Shown one piece after another: positions 23,089 to 33,404 of a stretch of DNA of 64,000 nt. Source of the DNA: a virus. Numbering within the stretch: position 1 is the first letter of the stretch; every line of letters begins with the position of its first letter. The stretch spans positions 62,001-126,000 of IMG/VR virus record IMGVR_UViG_3300024259_000002; one strand, written 5' to 3'. Position numbers and translations under genes: made by a program. Below the pieces are notes generated by a model. It searched no databases. It saw nothing but the letters and a program-made list of their open reading frames with translations, and was not told the DNA's origin.

Positions 23089-25830
23089 TCGTCATATTCT
23101 CCTGCCTCTATTTCTATGTATCTACCATTCACGATCTTGACTACACCTGCTTCTGCTCTATCCATGAAGCTCTCGTACTCTGCCCATGCATGGTCGTAGT
23201 CTATGGCGTGTGGGCATACGTTCTTTACAGATAGATCGAATACCAGATTGTGCTTCATGTTAGAGATCTTGTTCTTGGTGATGCACATGAGGAGCCTTGG
23301 TGAGATCCTTCCATCTTCCAAGTGGAAGATTTCTGGATTGCCAGGGCGATCATTTACATCATTGTAGATGTGGCAAATAGCGTTCGGACGATACTGTAAT
23401 GTACGAGAATCTGCTACGTCATCATCTGCAGGCAGTCTGAGAGTAGTGCCATCACGATCAATCTTTTTGTATTCGGCCGTGGCAAAGATAGTTACGTGGT
23501 TGTCTTCACAAGCGCCTTTGAGTCTGTCTGCAAGCATCTCGATCCGCCTGGATCTATCAAGCTTTTCGTAGTCTCTTAGGTTGAAAAGATTCAATATTGA
23601 CTCATATTTTCATATGAGATTAGACTATACCATTGTCCATCTCTGGACAGTCCTATTATAGTCGTTGAACGTCCCTCTTAAAGAGGTTTCGCTGCTGATT
23701 GCCCATTGTCGTGTTTTGAATCTGTTTCCACTTTCAAAACATCCTTGTTGTTTTTTCTGTTCTCACAGCCATCGCGATTGCTCTTACGAGCTTCGCTGTG
23801 GCCAACAAGGCTTTAGGGGTTTCCAGCAATTTAAGGACTTTGCACTCCACTGTTGCCAGTAGAGGGGACAATCTTTTATCCAGCCCAACTAGTATCTTCT
23901 TGCTTGGATACTTCTTGCGATAATAGCGGATGTGCCTCTCCAGTGTAGAGATGCTTCTGCCATCTTCTGCATCGAGGATAGCCAGCCTCTCATCAACCAG
24001 CAACTGCTTGAACAAGTCTTGAGCATATAAATACGCGCCCTTGTAATCAGGATTGTCTGGAAGATAGCGCTTGGGCTGAGCCAACATGCCGAATTCAAGC
24101 AGGGGGCCGCCAGTGTTTGACAGGTGATAGAGATTACTTCTCAAGCGCGGCTCGATTAGACGATAGGTATCATCTGTAGAGTGAACCAAGAAGAGGGCAT
24201 CCTCGTCTGACAAAGCGATTGACGAACCGAGTGCGAGAACCATTGCAGTCTTGCCAGAGTTTGCGCGTCCTGGAAAGATGAACAGACAGTCCTTGCTCCA
24301 GTTGTGGCCTCCAGCGAAGGTCTCTGCAAAGTTTGGAAAGTGATCCATCTTGAAGCCATCGTCGGACTCATCAGAAGTGTCTTCGAGATCTCTCAACATC
24401 GCCTCGTGACGAGCCAATTGGTGATTGATTCCCATTGTGTTCTTGTTGAGCTCACTCTCAATTTCTTCTACACGCACCTCCTGCTGTGAAAGAATTGCTC
24501 TGACTGCCTCTGGGTCCTCCTTGATTTCCAGGAGCGACTGTTCAGCCGTGGCAACGATCCTCTCCTTGAACTTGTTGAACTTGTCTTCCAGGATAGCTCT
24601 TACATCTGTAAGAATCGCCTGGTATGACAGATCAGTAAATTCAGCAAGAGACTTGATGAGCATCTCTCTTCGCACAGCTGTAGGCTCTGACGCGATGATA
24701 GGAATCATCTTGTCACAGATGTAGTCTGGGCCTTCATCTCGAAACTGGGTGAGCTTCCACTCGAATCCTGACAATACTGTCAATTCAAAGAATGGATCTG
24801 TTGTCTTGGACTTGCGGAGTAGCTCATCAGGATCTTTGATGTCAGATTCAGGGGCCGTTACAACATATGCAGACGTACCAGAAGTAATCTTGAGGACATC
24901 TTCCAGGATGCGAGCAGTAGCTGCGTAGCCAGCTTTGTCCCAATCCAGGCACAAGAATATTTTCTGAATGCCCAGGTTCTTTAGATAGAGAAGATGGTGT
25001 TCAGTGAAAGCAGTGCCACAGATCGCGACGGCATTGGTGATTCCGACCCTGTAGAGCTGAGCAAGATCGCCAGGACCTTCGACAACATAGAGACCTTTTT
25101 GTCGCGCCTCGACAAGCGCGACGTCAATACCAAGCAATGCTTTGGACTTGTTGTAGATTTGGCTTTCAGTAGAATTCACATAAGGACTTCCAGACTTAGA
25201 GAGATCCTTGTAGATAAAGCCTATAGCTCGGCCGCGATGATCCTTGATGACAAAAGTCAGTCTGTCTTCACCAAAGTACCTTTGATACTTGGTCTCAGTC
25301 AGAAGAGATTTCTTGATGTCTTGAGAAGACCAGCCCTTGGTCATCGTCTCTGCGATGAGAACGCCACTGTCAATGCAGCCATAGCTCAGAAAGTCCTGCT
25401 TCCAGTTTCTTTCATTGACGTAGTCGATCTTGTCAGGTGAACTCTCGACAAGAGTGTCCGCGAGATCCTGAGCAAGCTTCATGAAACGAAGTCTTTCTCG
25501 GTCAGCTACACTGACTTCACCCATCTTGAGTGGAATCCCCAGTGTTTCACACAGTGTGGGGATTGTCTCCGTGATCCATTCAGAGCCCGTGGTAGGCAGG
25601 CCTTCCAGTTTCTCGGCACAGTCAAAGATAGAGCCACTCCAGCCACAAGCGAAGCAGTGGACAGTCTCTTCGTTGGTCTTGGGGTTGAAGCACATACTCG
25701 GGTCATGGTCTTCGTGTGCTATGCAGTTGAACTTTCTTGCGTTTGAGCGCAGGTCCAATTTTAGGGTGAGGTATTCCCTGAGCTTCGCACGCAGGAGTGG
25801 AAGCACCTCTTCGAGGTTCTGAATATACAA
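23085..25830 (-). CDS. primase-helicase (DnaG/DnaB-type), interrupted by a group I intron
   Basis: Exon 1 is 25830-23878 and exon 2 is 23591-23085; joined they give 819 aa in frame. N-terminal half: zinc-binding region ('NCIAHEDHDPSMCFNPK' then VHCFACGWSG), TOPRIM with 'YVVEGPGDL' and 'IFLCLDWDKAG'. C-terminal half: RecA-fold helicase with Walker A 'FPGRANSGKTAMVL'. Exon 1 ends V-G-L-D and exon 2 resumes N-L-F-N-L-R-D-Y, restoring the Walker B region (V-G-L-D-N-L). Without splicing the protein would lose the second half of the helicase domain. It unwinds the fork and makes primers. Confidence 0.88.
23592..23877 (-). ncRNA. group I intron in the primase-helicase gene (ORF-less, 286 nt)
   Basis: Read on the minus strand. 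The 5' exon ends ..GGAT and the intron's early GTCC can pair with it, leaving a U-G pair at the splice site (P1). The core shows 'TGCTGGAAACCCCTAAAGCC' and, near the 3' end, 'GTTCAACGACTA' with 'GGTATAGTCTAA', the P7 strands typical of group I introns. The intron ends in G (..AATATTG) just before exon 2. Removing exactly these bases restores the helicase reading frame. No endonuclease is encoded. Confidence 0.9.
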
Positions 25831-25840
25831 GATATTCTCC

Positions 25841-26632
25841 TTAGATTTTATGCTTTGTTACTGCTGTATATGGTTCTTGTATTACGTCTTGGGCTGCGCT
25901 AATGGCAAACTCGGTGGCATCATAGATGCTCTTGTTCTTTACATAATGAGCTGCCCATGCAGCTACGAAGGTGTCCCCTGCTCCGGAAGTGTTAGCTACT
26001 GGAGTGTCTTGGGGGACTTGGAACTTGTAGAGGGACTGTTGGCCTGGCTTATTTCTCAGGCCTGAAATAACAGCTACTTCTTTGGGCCCGTTCGTGTGTA
26101 GGAGTACATCAAACTGCTTGGCGAACTCGTAGTCATACTCATCTCCAGTGCAGTGCCATACCTTCAGGCAATGATCAGGAGCTTGTCTTAGTAGCAACGG
26201 ATCAACAGTACGATACCTCGAATCCACTACTATCAAATCCCATGGAGGGGGCTCATAGATGATGGTGTCTGTCGGGTCACAAGGAGTCACAGAGCCACGG
26301 CTGTAGTCAGAGATGATGAGGGCGCAATAGTCCTTCTCACGATACGTGGCAAGTCGGTCTTGGTTGAGCCTATGGAGCAGCTTGCCTTGAACAGAGTCTT
26401 CTTTCTTATAGATTTGTAGATTAGCATCATAAAAGACTTTTCCAAGCTCTTTGTTATATACAAAGTCCACCCAAATATGGCCCCGCCCTTCAAAGAGTTG
26501 GGTCAATGGGAGGAGGTGTGTATTCATGGTTATGGCATCGAGATTTTCGTAGACGTTGGTGGCCCCGCCTGCACGATATGTATCCTCAAAGATGTCCACC
26601 AGTGCGTCTCCGGCTACTACTATCAGTGCCAT
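25841..26632 (-). CDS. PfkB-family sugar kinase (HldE kinase domain-like)
   Basis: Start MALIVVAGDALVDIF at 26632, overlapping the TAA of the upstream gene. PfkB signatures: 'AGDALVDIFEDTYRAGGATN' at the N-terminus and the catalytic 'NTSGAGDTFVAAWAA' near the C-terminus. The N-terminus is shorter than in RfaE/HldE. Together with the nucleotidyltransferase at 39750 this resembles the two activities of HldE (heptose-7-phosphate kinase and ADP-heptose synthesis). Substrate is inferred, not shown. Confidence 0.75.
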   Translation of the reverse strand: MALIVVAGDALVDIFEDTYRAGGATNVYENLDAITMNTHLLPLTQLFEGRGHIWVDFVYNKELGKVFYDANLQIYKKEDSVQGKLLHRLNQDRLATYREKDYCALIISDYSRGSVTPCDPTDTIIYEPPPWDLIVVDSRYRTVDPLLLRQAPDHCLKVWHCTGDEYDYEFAKQFDVLLHTNGPKEVAVISGLRNKPGQQSLYKFQVPQDTPVANTSGAGDTFVAAWAAHYVKNKSIYDATEFAISAAQDVIQEPYTAVTKHKI

Positions 26633-26841
26633 TACAGCTCCTTCTCTATCTTGTCGAGCTGTCTGGTGATCTCTGATAGACAGTCTAAACATCCCCAGAC
26701 AGCTGCGTTCTCCCATGCGACTGCTTCATCAAGCTCTGCACATAGTTTCATTTTGCCGCAGAAGTCACAGAGCTCAAGCATGGCTCTGAGCTCATAGTCA
26801 CCTATCCATCCGTCGCCGTGCATCTTGATTGGTTTATACAT
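26632..26841 (-). CDS. small Cys-containing protein, 69 aa
   Basis: Contains 'LELCDFCGKMKLCAELDE' and a later 'GCLDCL', four Cys in two pairs plausibly binding zinc. TAATG-coupled to the PfkB kinase. Not recognised. Confidence 0.6.
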   Translation of the reverse strand: MYKPIKMHGDGWIGDYELRAMLELCDFCGKMKLCAELDEAVAWENAAVWGCLDCLSEITRQLDKIEKEL

Positions 26842-27088
26842 TTACGAACCTCTCTGCTTCTTCAATACACAGTCTAAAGTTTTCCCACTGGCCGTTGTCA
26901 GTTAGCATGACCTCCCAGATTTCCAGTTTGGTCTTCTTGGCTTTTGACACGCGCTTAATGGAAACGTACTTCACATCATCAATTATTTCGCAGGCCTCCT
27001 TCAGGGTTAGATACGGCCCATACCAAAACTCTTCCCACTTCCTATCTGATTTTTTTACATGACAGTAAACTATGAAGTAAGTTCCCAT
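26834..27088 (-). CDS. hypothetical protein, 84 aa
   Basis: Begins MGTYFIVYCHVKKSDRKW; compact alpha/beta protein. It overlaps its neighbours and follows the nuclease gene by 7 nt. Not recognised. Confidence 0.6.
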   Translation of the reverse strand: MGTYFIVYCHVKKSDRKWEEFWYGPYLTLKEACEIIDDVKYVSIKRVSKAKKTKLEIWEVMLTDNGQWENFRLCIEEAERFVNV

Positions 27089-27095
27089 TTTGCCT

Positions 27096-28139
27096 CTATA
27101 ATGCTATTGGATTGTTGCTGGAGTCGTAACAGATTTTACGGAACGAACAATTTTTGCACCAAAAATCTCCCAGATCAGGAAGTTTGTTGATCCGCTTCTT
27201 GCCTTCTTTCTTCTGTTCGAGTCTTTTCTCTACTCGCTTCGAGATGGTCTTGTTGAGCTCACCTCTCTCATATTTCTTTTCTACCTGTTCTTCTGTGTAG
27301 GTATGGTCATAATCTCTACCCGGAACGTTACCTGAGTCCAAGCTGTTCAGCACATAAGTGAACTGAGAGAAGATATTCTCCATCGAGATCTTGGACTTCA
27401 CTTCACCCGGAGTGTTCGGAGCGAGTCCAGAATAATGGATGAAGTGCTCTCCGCTTTCGTCTTGCTTGACATCAATTTCGTATTCAGCGAACTTACCAGT
27501 GTCTCTGGAGCCATAGCAGAGCCTCGTGTTCTCGAAGCCCTCTTGTTTCTTGCCTACCTGGAAGTCATAGAAGGCGACCTGCATGAGGTTGCTCTCACGA
27601 GGTGTTCCCAGCAGCCCTCTACGCCTTTCTGATTCAGTTCCGAGGACGATACCTCCGTTGAATCCATAGACGCTTTTGTATTCCACACAGGAATTCAGGA
27701 TGGTAGTGGGATTGAGTACGACTTCATCAATCTTTCCAGACAGGGTCCAGCCATGTGGACTCACATAGAAGGCGGGTACCTGAGAGGCTACGTGCACGCC
27801 ACTGAGAGTGGCCTGTCTTACGCAGTACTCTTCATACAGCTCGCCCTGAATCCATATCCATCTCAGATACTTGTCAGGCGGGACATAGTCAGTCTGGATT
27901 CTGTCGATCAAGGGCTGGAAGTGTTTATACTTCTCTGGATAGAAATCGAAGCAGTCATACAGGTAGCGAAGGAATATTTGTCTACGGCATTTCCCGATGG
28001 CTACTTCTTCTCCATAGTCGTTTGTAATGACAGCAGAAGACTCGGAGGGCCAGAAATTAGGAGGCTTCTTGTCCCCTAACCGAGGCCGCTCCAAGCTATT
28101 TGTCAAGTGCTCAAGGAGAGACCACTTACTCATCGTCAT
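27096..28139 (-). CDS. Cas4/RecB-like Fe-S PD-(D/E)XK exonuclease
   Basis: 347 aa. Nuclease core: 'GKIDEVVLNPTT' (G-x-x-D) and 'SCVEYKSV' (E-x-K). Four Cys, one early ('AIGKCRRQIFLRY') and three at the C-terminus ('DFWCKNCSFRKIC'), form the Fe-S set of Cas4/AddB nucleases. It lies among replication genes and would process DNA ends in recombination or repair. Unlike the related protein at 8631, the catalytic residues are intact. Confidence 0.75.
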   Translation of the reverse strand: MTMSKWSLLEHLTNSLERPRLGDKKPPNFWPSESSAVITNDYGEEVAIGKCRRQIFLRYLYDCFDFYPEKYKHFQPLIDRIQTDYVPPDKYLRWIWIQGELYEEYCVRQATLSGVHVASQVPAFYVSPHGWTLSGKIDEVVLNPTTILNSCVEYKSVYGFNGGIVLGTESERRRGLLGTPRESNLMQVAFYDFQVGKKQEGFENTRLCYGSRDTGKFAEYEIDVKQDESGEHFIHYSGLAPNTPGEVKSKISMENIFSQFTYVLNSLDSGNVPGRDYDHTYTEEQVEKKYERGELNKTISKRVEKRLEQKKEGKKRINKLPDLGDFWCKNCSFRKICYDSSNNPIAL

Positions 28140-28443
28140 CTAACCGAATGATGGGAGTCGCCACGTCTTCCATCTCTTGCTTGGCTTCATCCAGTATCTG
28201 TTTGGTCTCCGAATGGACTTCCTTGATACGGCTTTGGGCGAATTCAGCGAACTCTTCGTCGCTGAATTGAATTCCATTTTCCTTCAGCTTGTTCACAGTG
28301 AACTCCATGATCAGTCCCATGTGGGTGATCTGGTTTCCCTGGATCTGTATTCTCTGCATCATGGCATTGAATGCCTGAATGATGTCTTCGTCTGTGAGAG
28401 TTGGACGAGTAGGTCGGCCCTGCGCGTCTAAAATCTTGCTCAT
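28126..28443 (-). CDS. hypothetical helical protein, 105 aa
   Basis: Helical, acidic C-terminus ('DEAKQEMEDVATPIIRLDDD'). It is coupled by 4-nt and 14-nt overlaps to a phosphoesterase and a nuclease, so may be part of a DNA-processing complex. Not recognised. Confidence 0.6.
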   Translation of the reverse strand: MSKILDAQGRPTRPTLTDEDIIQAFNAMMQRIQIQGNQITHMGLIMEFTVNKLKENGIQFSDEEFAEFAQSRIKEVHSETKQILDEAKQEMEDVATPIIRLDDDE

Positions 28444-29531
28444 AGTATTTCCTTCTTGGGCGGGAGGTGCGATCCGAGATAGGTCAGGTAGCTGCTATTG
28501 AAGCATGTGTTACCCTCTGCATCCTGATAAATCACGGCGAATCCTGCCACGCTATGCTTGTGTCTGATATTTGGTTTGTGTTGATAAGGCAGCCTGGTAC
28601 ACATTGCACCCTGTTCCATCAGGAGCTTGCCACCATTGATACCCTTGTACTGTCTGTGTGTGTGTGCACATATGATAGAATCGAAGTCTTCTGATCCGTA
28701 ACGATCCTGGAAGTAGAGGCGCATTGCTTCAGCAGTGCCTCCAGGAATTCTTCCAACGAACTTGAGCGGGTGACAAAAGATCGTCTTGCCGATTTTCACA
28801 TACCAGGAGTCAAACTTTTGGTAGTGGACATTGTTGAAGTCGTGGAGTTCAACGATGTCTCCGAAGTCATCCAGCTCTTCGCCATTGGCAATCCGAGCCA
28901 AGAGGTCTGGCCTGAAGATTTGTGAAGCCTTCTCTGGAAAGTCAGTGCGTTTCAAGGCACCGGCTGGTCTGTAGTCATGATTTCCATGAGTGAGGATAAC
29001 CTGTGGAAAAGTCTCAGAGCACTCCTTGACAAGATTGAATACCTGTCTGTATTCCTTCAAGGCTGCAATCCGTTTGGCGGGGCCGAAAGACGAGAAGATC
29101 TCTCCATCGAACAAGTCGCCATTCAAGACTACTATGTCAGCGTCGCTATGTACCTGAAGAGCTGCTTCCAGGTCTCTTACTCTACAAAATGGAAAGTGAG
29201 TATCAGATACACAGAGGATTTTTCTTGAAGGCTCGTTGTCGAGGATGCCCACACTCAGCTCAGAGATCGAGTCGGTGAACTCATCAGAGATATCCTGAAT
29301 CTCTTGCCAGCGGTCATCATAGACACTCAGGGCTTCATGAGCAGAAGTCTCTTCTGTAATATTATCCCTCTGACACTTTTTTCTGATTGCTTCTGGGGTA
29401 CGGGCGTTTCTGAAACCAGGCAGCCGTTTGCCGACCATGCGCTCGAACTGTACAGCTATTTCATTATATGTATTGGTTGAGCGAAGCATCCGCAGCATGG
29501 CTTCTTCTTCGGCAGTCCATTGATATGACAT
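28440..29531 (-). CDS. HTH plus metallophosphoesterase (SbcD-like)
   Basis: 363 aa. Residues 1-55 look like a SANT/HTH DNA-binding domain ('WTAEEEAMLRMLRSTNTYN'). Residues 105-360 hold calcineurin-type motifs in order: 'CVSDTHFPF', 'LNGDLFDG', 'THGNHDYRP', 'IFCHPLKF' and 'ICAHTHRQ'. Likely a DNA exonuclease or phosphodiesterase of the replication operon; no SbcC-like ATPase partner is visible nearby. Confidence 0.75.
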   Translation of the reverse strand: MSYQWTAEEEAMLRMLRSTNTYNEIAVQFERMVGKRLPGFRNARTPEAIRKKCQRDNITEETSAHEALSVYDDRWQEIQDISDEFTDSISELSVGILDNEPSRKILCVSDTHFPFCRVRDLEAALQVHSDADIVVLNGDLFDGEIFSSFGPAKRIAALKEYRQVFNLVKECSETFPQVILTHGNHDYRPAGALKRTDFPEKASQIFRPDLLARIANGEELDDFGDIVELHDFNNVHYQKFDSWYVKIGKTIFCHPLKFVGRIPGGTAEAMRLYFQDRYGSEDFDSIICAHTHRQYKGINGGKLLMEQGAMCTRLPYQHKPNIRHKHSVAGFAVIYQDAEGNTCFNSSYLTYLGSHLPPKKEIL

Positions 29532-29540
29532 TTGGTCTCC

Positions 29541-29753
29541 TTATAAAAGAGAATAGTCGATGTAAGTTTTTACCTCTTCAACGAGGTGACTCGTAGGCAG
29601 GTGCTCATGCACTGAGCTCTCTGACCACTCGATATATGGAGTGGCTCTTATTGCTCTGATGTGCGTCGATATCAGTCTCCAGTCCTGTTTGTTGAAGCCT
29701 CTGAGCCACCATCTGGCTCGTAGCTTGAGTCGTTCTTTAAGTGATAGTTTCAT
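29541..29753 (-). CDS. hypothetical protein, 70 aa
   Basis: Basic small protein ('LSLKERLKLRARWWLRGFN') located directly after the polymerase gene and coupled by a 4-nt overlap. Not recognised. Confidence 0.6.
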   Translation of the reverse strand: MKLSLKERLKLRARWWLRGFNKQDWRLISTHIRAIRATPYIEWSESSVHEHLPTSHLVEEVKTYIDYSLL

Positions 29754-32700
29754 TCAATCTTGTCTACCTCGCATATCATTATTCTTTTTGCTTTGAGTTT
29801 AACTGGGTCGCTTTCTTGATCTACGATGCCCTCGATATAGGCCAGTCTGTTTTCTTCGAGCTTTTCTTTGTCCGTGTCAGCCCAGATACTGCTGAATAGT
29901 ACCACCTCTGCAGCTCCGGTGTCATCGTCTACTCCCAAGAACGCCATCTTCTTGCCCCTGCTGGTAGTGATCTCCTTGATTGACGAGATTGCTACACAGA
30001 CTCTGACTCGTTGACCGAGCCATACGTCATTCAGCTTGTGGCATTCAGAGCCTATGGACTTGGACGGGTGGTTGTCAATGAAGCAGCCGATGTAGTGTCC
30101 TTGGGCGATGATTTCTGGAAGAGTAAGTCTAACATTTCGGGCTCTTTCTATCTCAGGCTTTTCAGGCATTGCCCTTTCTCTGAGGGCGGGGAGTCGCCGA
30201 AGCTTCATCTCTTCATATGGCAGTAGGTCTTCTTCGACCTTGTCGATCTCAAGCTGAATCTCAACGCTGTTTGGGTCCTTCTTGAGTTTCCGTTCGAGTT
30301 TCTTCAGTTCTTTGCGTAGTAGGTCTCTCTCTTCTATGAGTATTGTTTTCTCTGCATTCTCTTCATCTCTCTGTTTTTTCTCTACAAGGCGTTCTTCGTA
30401 TTCTGGAACGCCCTTTACGTAGTCATATAGAGCTGTCGTATTATGATAAAGAGATAGTCTGTTGTAGCCGAGATTGTCGAAGCAACCGGCCAAGACCAGC
30501 GACTGGAACTTACCAGTATTGAACTTTGATAGATTTATCCTGTTCAGCAGATCATATACGTTTTGGAACGGAGTCTTTTGACGTGCTCGGATAATCATCT
30601 TTGCAGCGCCAACGCCGATTCCTCGAATGGCATTGAATCCAAAATAGATTTCATCATCCCGAATCAAGAAGTCATAGTGAGACTTGTTGATTGATGGTGG
30701 GCGAATGGAAATATCCATCAGCTTTGCTTCTCGGATATAGTCAGGAGCCTTTGCTGCCCAGTCTTTTGGCTGCAACGTCTTGGAACGGATCGTCATCAAG
30801 GCGCAAAAGAACTCAATAGGATAGTGTCCTTTTAGATATGCCAGGATGTAAGACAGGTACGAGTACGGAATGGCATGCCCAAGCGCGAATAAATATGAGC
30901 TACACCCGAGGATGGCTTCCCATAGGTAATTCACTTGCTCTTGTGTCAGGCCCCCGTTCTCTATTGCATCTTTCTTGAACTTTGGTTCCAGTTTTTCCAG
31001 GTCTTTCTTTTTCTTTTTCAGTTTTGTTATCCCATGGGCTTTTTATCCCATGGTTCTATGAGTTTGATTCCTCATAGCTCAGCATATGTTTTCACCCTCG
31101 ACTGTAACGTTAGGGTGCCCCGGCCTCGTGGAAGGATTATATTCTCCGAAGAGTTTCATCTTCTATGCGTTGCCCCTGGCTTGATTGTTATATCAAACCT
31201 TCGGTTCAAGTTCCCATCTCAGGGTCCTTGCTTAATTCCGGGATACTCTCTCCACAGTTTCCTGTAGAGACGGGCATAAACAATCAGTTTTTCTTTTTAA
31301 ATACAGTGTTGCGTCCTTATATATATGAGACAAAGCAATATCAAGTGCAGCTTTGGATGTGATCCAAAGTCGTGGTGTATACTTGTCATATGTATAGATA
31401 GACATATTTTTGTAGGGACTCCTATCAATTCAAACCACTGATAGAGATCATCAAGAATTGGAGCGCTACTAGTAATTTGCAAAGCCGTCTTTCTTATGTG
31501 ACCATCACCATCAATGAATCCTCTGATAAAATGATGGACATATTCTTGACTTATAGAGGGCATAGAAAAACTCCATGTCTTCTTTGGGACTATTCCATAG
31601 CATCCGTTCGACGCCTGTTTGGGACTTTCCTATTATTTTTGCAATTTGTACTGTATTTAAATTTTCATCAACATGCAATTCTATGATTCTGTTGACTATT
31701 TCTTCTGAATATCGTCTACCTATACCTTCTCCGAATGGATGAATAGTGTGATGATATCAGAATATGATTGTATTTTAAAGTTCACCCACTGCTTTTCGCG
31801 CCAGATCAGTCTGTACCAAGTCCCAGCCACAAGTTTCGTTGAACAACTGCATCAGGTTTTCCTGATACACCATTACTCCACGAGTCTTCTGCCACAATTC
31901 GAGATCTCTCACGTCTTGAGGGATCAGGGCATCCGGTTCATTGTCACAATATTGTTCGTCCATGTGTGCTTTGCGTGGACCTGGACGAATCAGTCCAGTA
32001 ACGTCTGAGATCTCTTGGATACTGCTTGGCTGAATACGCTTGATTAGTTCCCAGGTTACTCCCGAGGTCTCAAGCTGGAAGATACCAGACAACAAGCCGA
32101 GGTTGATGATTCGATATGCCTTTTCATCGTAGTCTTCGATCTTGTATATGTCTATTTCTTTTCCGTGTCTTTCTTTAATTAGTCTGAGACATTCCGAGAT
32201 GACATCCAGGTTGTCAATGACCAGAAGATCCACTTTCAGAACACCATTTTCTTCTACATCTCCCATATCGAGCTGGGTCACCCAGGTCTTTTTCTTTTTT
32301 GTCTTCCCCTTCTTGTCGAGCTCTTTGACCTCTTTCAGAGCGACGGGACACCATTCTGATATCGGATAGTCTGTGAAGACCACGCCTGCTGCGTGGATGG
32401 ATGATGTACTGGACATGTCCTCGAACACCTGGGCAAGCTCGTACAGCTCTTTGTATTTTTGTTCGGTGGCTATTGCTGGAGCTGCTTCGATGACTTGTTC
32501 GAGAGTTGGCTCCTTCCCGGCATCAGGCCGAGGAATCATTTTGAGCAGTTCAGCGGTCCATGTGTCAGATTTTTCTCTGATAGAGCAGTATCTTCTTACA
32601 ATCGAGCGCGGTTTGAAGGTTCCATAGGTACCAATTTGGGCGGTGTTTTCCCTTCCCCGATGCTCAATGAGCCAGTCGATCAGTTCCATTCGTCTAAGTG

Positions 32701-32974
32701 GAGAGATGTCCAGGTCCACGTCTGGAGGACTTCCGTCTATCATGTCTCCCCTCGCTTTCTCAAAGTCAAACTGATCACTTAGCTCGGTGATATACAGAAT
32801 GATGCTGTTGTGAGGATTATCGAGCTTGCCTTCATACTCTCTTTTGTTCTTTAATAGTCTCAGTACGAGATTGAGGTCTTCGCCAGAAATCTTCTCTTCT
32901 TCGAACTCCAGAAAGTCTGGGTCAGTTTGCTCGATTCTCTCGCCTTTGTAGAACCTCTTCAATTCTTCAATCAT
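29750..32974 (-). CDS. dnaE: PolIII alpha-type DNA polymerase, catalytic half, with group I intron
   Basis: Exon 1 is 32974-31784 and exon 2 is 31018-29750; joined they give 819 aa in frame. Exon 1 carries the PolIII palm motif 'GSPPDVDLDIS' (two catalytic Asp) and the third Asp in 'NGVLKVDLLVID', plus 'SIHAAGVVFTDYP' and 'GIFQLETSGVTW'. Exon 1 ends ..RKAVG and exon 2 starts KKKKKDLEKLEPKF, rebuilding the A-x-G-K-K-K motif, then 'GHAIPYSYLSYILAYLKGHY' and an OB-like C-terminal part. The PHP and first palm motif are in a separate gene at 35395. Start has GAGAGGAAAT upstream. Confidence 0.88.
31019..31783 (-). ncRNA. group I intron in the DNA polymerase gene (765 nt)
   Basis: Boundaries come from restoring the polymerase frame: 5' exon ..GGGT / intron GAACTTT.. 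and intron ..AAAACTG / exon AAAAAG. The core is recognisable on the minus strand: 'GGGGCAACGCATAGAAG' and 'AAACATATGCTGAG' give P7 (GCATA/TATGC), a GCTATGAG...CTCATAG stem fits P9, and CCATGGG...CCCATGG a further hairpin near the 3' end. The intron ends in G and follows a U, as group I introns do. It houses a decayed homing endonuclease gene. Confidence 0.8.
31232..31755 (-). pseudogene. LAGLIDADG homing endonuclease, broken by two frameshifts
   Basis: Three successive minus-strand frames each hold part of one enzyme. Frame 1 (to about 31570): HTH region 'RRYSEEIVNRIIELHVDENL' and 'IAKIIGKSQTGVERML'. Frame 2 (31563-31400): 'SQEYVHHFIRGFIDGDGHIR', the LAGLIDADG catalytic motif. Frame 3 (to TAA at 31232): 'YTYDKYTPRLWITSKAALDI' and the tail. 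The frame changes fall near TTTTT (about 31575) and AAAAA (about 31410). Either real decay or homopolymer sequencing errors. Confidence 0.75.
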
Positions 32975-32995
32975 TAATTTCCTCTCAGGTTAAAC

Positions 32996-33397
32996 ATGGC
33001 TGCTACTTATTATAAGGTCTTATCTTCGATTCCTTCTCTCGAAAGATCAGCAGAAATTACTGCTATTGTTCAGGGTGATCAGATAAATATCAAGGATGAC
33101 ATCCTGGGCCGTCCGGCCCGAGGGTTCAAGATCATACCAGATGACAGTACGGATTCTATTACTTATAGACTCAACAATCGTATCGAGATAGTCAAGAAAG
33201 GTCCCTTTCACGGGACTGTAAAGTCTGGTGCTTTTGAAAGCACTGAGGTATGGCAAACTGGCTATGGTGTTCCACAATATACTGAAACAGGGGCAGCTGT
33301 CTATGAGTCTGTAGAGGGCTTGCAGATCTCTTCCATTGAGTTTCCAACTATTGTTTTTGGTGCCGGCGGTGTAGCAATCACAATGATCGTGTGGTAG
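32996..33397 (+). CDS. structural-type hypothetical protein, 133 aa
   Basis: Beta-rich protein with 'DSITYRLNNRIEIVKKGPFH' and 'IEFPTIVFGAGGVAITMIVW', typical of phage decoration or neck/tail accessory proteins. It is the first gene of a three-gene plus-strand cassette set between the two polymerase genes; its start is only 21 nt from the divergent start of the catalytic half, so its promoter must lie inside that gene. Exact role unknown. Confidence 0.6.
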   Translation: MAATYYKVLSSIPSLERSAEITAIVQGDQINIKDDILGRPARGFKIIPDDSTDSITYRLNNRIEIVKKGPFHGTVKSGAFESTEVWQTGYGVPQYTETGAAVYESVEGLQISSIEFPTIVFGAGGVAITMIVW

Positions 33398-33404
33398 GTG
33401 AAAA

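Noticed and set aside
31019-31783. Intein instead of intron in the polymerase gene
   Set aside because: No Cys/Ser splice residue after the 5' exon, an immediate in-frame stop, and group I RNA pairings fit the exon joins.
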